DNA of 64,000 nucleotides from Epiperipatus broadwayi (taxonomy: Eukaryota > Onychophora > Udeonychophora > Euonychophora > Peripatidae), in the NCBI GenBank assembly GCA_028023455.1, contig JAQFVV010006335.1, positions 2,962,412 to 3,026,411 on the forward strand. The letters are read 5' to 3'. The position numbers and the translations under genes are program-made. The notes under the pieces are model-generated. The model was not told the origin of the DNA. It worked only from the letters and a program-made list of their open reading frames with translations, and did not search any database. This document shows positions 60,661 to 64,000 of this stretch, one piece after another; the stretch's first letter is position 1; every line of letters starts with the position of its first letter.

Positions 60661-61198
60661 AAGACATTCGATATTCATATTAGATGATGGAAATAGACCT
60701 ATTTAAAAATACAACCAGAACACCATCATCACAAACCTTCAGGAAAACTCTAGTTAATAGTTTGTCTTCTGTAATAATTGAAATGATTGTTAAACTTAAA
60801 CATATCAATAAATACAGCCATTTTAATGCATAATGTGATGTGCAAATTGCACACACACTTTCCATGAACATCAGACATTATTTAGAAGCAGTGCTTTATA
60901 AAGGTGCTGCTATAATTTTTTGTTTAAAATAAAATAAATGCAAGTAGGGATGAAAATGGACAGAAAGTAAAACATCTTCAATCTGGTTTATAAAATGATC
61001 CATAGAATAGCTATCAGCCAATCATTATGCTCTCTTTAAACATTGGAAAATTATTAGCATATTTTTAAATAATGATGATGATAGTGTATTGGCTAAATAT
61101 AAGTTTTTTTTTTTAAAAAAATTTCAAAAAAGCACATATTGTATGTTTGAAAAAATGTAAATTAATTAACAGCACATGTTTGAAGAGTTACAACATAA
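60661..61198. other. Unclassified DNA
   Basis: No coding signal or clear repeat. Confidence 0.5.
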
Positions 61199-61351
61199 CA
61201 AAGGCAAAACTCACCATACATTAGTGCCACCCTGTGCCAAACAGAGTAATCAATGGATGCCAGAAGGCTTGTGCATAAAATCCCTATCTGGCATACATTG
61301 ATTACTCTGTTTGGCATAGGGTAGCACTACTGTATGGGGAGTTTTGCTTTG
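61199..61351. repeat. Fold-back element, 153 bp, arms 66 bp
   Basis: Left arm 61199-61264 and right arm 61287-61351 are near-perfect inverses: 'caaacagagtaatcaatg' with 'cattgattactctgtttg'. The loop is 22 bases. Few mismatches, so it is young compared with 12170-12411. Short 'gttacaaca' words lie just outside on the left and again at 61404. Confidence 0.9.
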
Positions 61352-61902
61352 TTTACAACAAATTATGTGCTAGTATAGAGATGGTGATCATGTGATGTTT
61401 GAGAGTTACAACATTCTATTAATATCAAAAACGTTTTCCTCCATCTTAGATTTTATGTATATGAAATTTGTTTCATCAAACATGTTCAATCTAGGAGTAT
61501 GTTAAATAAAAATAATATTTGAATAGATTATTGATGGAAGTTCATGGTAAATTTGAACACTAGATGTGATATCACTGTACTTGATTCACAGGCTTTGAAA
61601 TTCAGTCTTTAATTTTACCACTGCACAAAGCTATGCATAGCACTATTTAAAATTGTTTTATTTTTATCAGGTGTAATTTGTGATAGGCTTCTATCTGATA
61701 GCTTAATAAAACTTATAAAAGTTATTTTATACAATAAAATTCTTTATATGTTGGTAGCTAGGATCTCTCCAATTGATGTATATAAATAATATTAAATAAA
61801 ATGTATTATGGACATTTAAAAAGTGTATCTAAGATAAGTAGAGTATAAGCAATACAGTTCTAGCTCACATCACATTTAGTTGTCCATAGGTGGTAGCTTG
61901 AG
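61352..61902. other. Unclassified AT-rich DNA
   Basis: No feature recognised. Confidence 0.5.
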
Positions 61903-61984
61903 AATTGATAAAATCTCTTAACACAATTTTTGTTCAACTTACAAATTGATAAAATCTCTTAACACAATTCTTGTTCAACTTTAC
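61903..61984. repeat. 41-bp tandem duplication
   Basis: 'aattgataaaatctcttaac' followed by 'acaatt.ttgttcaactt' occurs at 61903 and 61944 with one or two differences. Confidence 0.92.
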
Positions 61985-64000
61985 AGCTATACTATAAACT
62001 AAATGAGCATTTGCATAAAAGAAAGAAGCAGAATGTTAACATTTATATACAATGCATTGGTCTGTGCATAAATTTTATTTTAATATATTGTGAACTTGAA
62101 GTTTTAGTGAGTTTTAGCAGTGCTGAAAATTTTTTTTAATTTTATTTAATTCACAATAAAAAAAATAATAATAATACGGAAATTAAAATAAGAACCGCAG
62201 TAGCTACGGTTATTAAGTAAAATAAAAGGAAAAATGTTATTTATTATAAAATACAAATAAATTAAAGTTAATAAAGAAATGCATCAATACATTTTTATCT
62301 AATTTATTTACATTAAACTTGAAATAAATATTGAAAGTGAGAATATAAATAAATAGAAAACTTGTATGTCGTTTTTGTTTTGGATTAATTAAATCTATGT
62401 CTATAAAATAAATAAATTAATTCCATTAATTATATATAAATTTAAAAATTAAATTATAAACATTTTAGTTTTTAAAGTTTAATTTATTTTTATGAAATAA
62501 GTTAATAAAAAAATAACTATTATAAAATTATTGATATCTTTAATAATGGAACTTCTCCATAATTTTTAATTTAAAAGTTATATAATAAAAAATAGTTATA
62601 TATTCATATTAGTTTTTATATTATATCTCTAATCCATTTATTTCTTTAATAATAATATAAAATTAAATTCGTATTTTTAATCAATTATATTAGCAGACGA
62701 TTAATGTTTTACATTTGATAAAACAATCAAAAACATATTAATAAAGAACTTTTGCATTTCTTATAACGTAATTTACCGTCAATTGCTAAGATTTCTGAAT
62801 CGATTTTTAAAATCCTCCTCGCAATGTTTTTAAATAAAATTAATATTGTTTGAATTAAAAGTAATATCATTCTCTATATTTTTATCTTTGATGCCTCATT
62901 AAAAAATAAGATCAAACTTTATATTTTAATTTCTCTGTGTGATTTAATTCATATTTTAATGTTTAATTTCAACGTATGTGGAGTGTTTTTAAGACAAAAT
63001 TATTAAATATTTAATGCTCATTTTTGTCATCAGAAAACATTTTTAAAATCTATTTTTTTAAATATAGGATTATATTATGTATAAGCAAGTAATTGTAAAA
63101 CTCATCAATATATTATTTATCTTGTTAAATGTGATGTTACTGAATCTATTATTAAATAATATTTTAATTTGCTGTCAGATAAGCATTATAATGAGCGCAA
63201 AGAGATTTCCAGTCTCAATTTATTTCAGTTTGAATTTATTGTTGCAAAGCCACGCCTTGATTGGATTAAACATGTTAAAGAAATGAGGGATACGACTTTC
63301 TAAAAAGAATTTTATGATTACAAGAGCATAGGAATTATAAAAAAAATCCAAACCCTATTTATAATATAAAGATTTCTTCAACGATACTGTAAAGATGTAT
63401 GATATTGCATGTTATCATGTTGAGAGGAGATAACAGAAAATAGACTACAATGAACAGCTACAATTATATAGGTGTTGAAGAAATTCATAAAGGAATTTTT
63501 TCTGCAGAAGAAGTTGTGACAGGATTATAATTTATCCAGTAAAGATTTCCATTTGGTTGAAAGTTTATGATAATAGTATTTTAGTATTAATTATATGTAA
63601 GTCTATTTGTACACAATAAATGTTTATATCTTTAAAAAGTTCAAGCTTTATTTAAATTTTATTAAGCTGTTAATAATAGCACACAGGCTAATATATTGTA
63701 CAATATTTCTAGTGGTATTATTCTCCTTTCTTCTACAGAACTTGCTGACATGACTAGTGGCAGTTCTAGCTTGTGAATTGAACTTAGATATTTAGATTCA
63801 TGAATACTAAATTTAAAGTGACACTTTAATTACCCAAGTTATTTTGTTAATGACAACATTATTAGAATTTTATATATTATCTATGAGGATCCTTCTTATT
63901 TTTTAACTTTTTCCTAAGATAAAATTTACTAAATAGCTTCTAATCAATATGAATTATAATACTAGGATGATTTATGACATTATTTGCCATTGTTATGTGA
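61985..64000. other. AT-rich DNA without recognisable features
   Basis: The open frame at 63077-63286 has a hydrophobic composition typical of T-rich DNA and no known domain. No repeat structure was seen beyond short (TAA) and poly-A runs. Confidence 0.5.

Noticed and set aside
63077-63286. 69-codon hydrophobic frame
   Set aside because: T-rich chance frame; no family resemblance and no copy in the window.

Overview
This is an AT-rich animal nuclear window (by eye about three quarters A+T), almost certainly from an invertebrate. I found no intact host gene, rRNA, true tRNA or CRISPR array. The content is transposable elements of different ages, microsatellites, satellite-like arrays, and unannotated AT-rich DNA between them. 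The mix fits a repeat-rich invertebrate: an RTE-type LINE of the 'craniofacial development protein 2-like' kind, endonuclease-bearing Penelope-like elements (PLEs), piggyBac, tRNA-derived SINEs, and long (TA)n and (TAA)n tracts. A cephalopod or other mollusc is my guess from memory of similar repeats, and it is weak.

Layout. 1-240: relic of an RTE LINE (minus). 520-600: hammerhead-like PLE terminus. 3.17-5.92 kb: 5'-truncated RTE LINE (minus), stopped by a (TAA)n tract; a decayed RTE piece on plus follows at 7.0-7.57 kb. 8-12.5 kb: a tRNA-SINE and several fold-back elements. 12.97-23.37 kb: two PLE copies head to head as a large palindrome. The plus copy is split by about 6.46 kb of nested DNA, most of it a 4.8-kb repeat. 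26-31 kb: a possible LINE 3' end, twin hairpins and (TA)n junctions. 36.7-38.9 kb: short repeated modules. 39.5-41.8 kb: a second type of LINE relic with an inverted fragment and a perfect-looking fold-back. 41.98-46.58 kb: second copy of the 4.8-kb repeat. 47-52 kb: SINE relics and fold-backs. 52.66-55.17 kb: two very uniform tandem arrays (162 bp x 6 and 185 bp x 8). 55.52-57.57 kb: piggyBac transposase gene (minus) with a right inverted repeat at TTAA, broken by one amber codon. 57.6-64 kb: half a fold-back, a PLE endonuclease relic, a tRNA-SINE, another hammerhead-like terminus and a 153-bp fold-back.

How the parts relate. Nothing here forms a cellular pathway. The links are historical: elements nested in elements, copies of one family in opposite orientation, and repeat ends that fall again and again in (TA)n. 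The piggyBac copy is the youngest protein-coding insertion. PLE-A and PLE-B are middle-aged: A has lost frame at sites where B is intact. The RTE scraps at 1-240 and 7.0-7.57 kb, and the LINE at 39.5-41.4 kb, are old. The most interesting unnamed item is the 4.6-4.8-kb repeat pair, which matches no family I know and keeps a small ORF at the same place in both copies.
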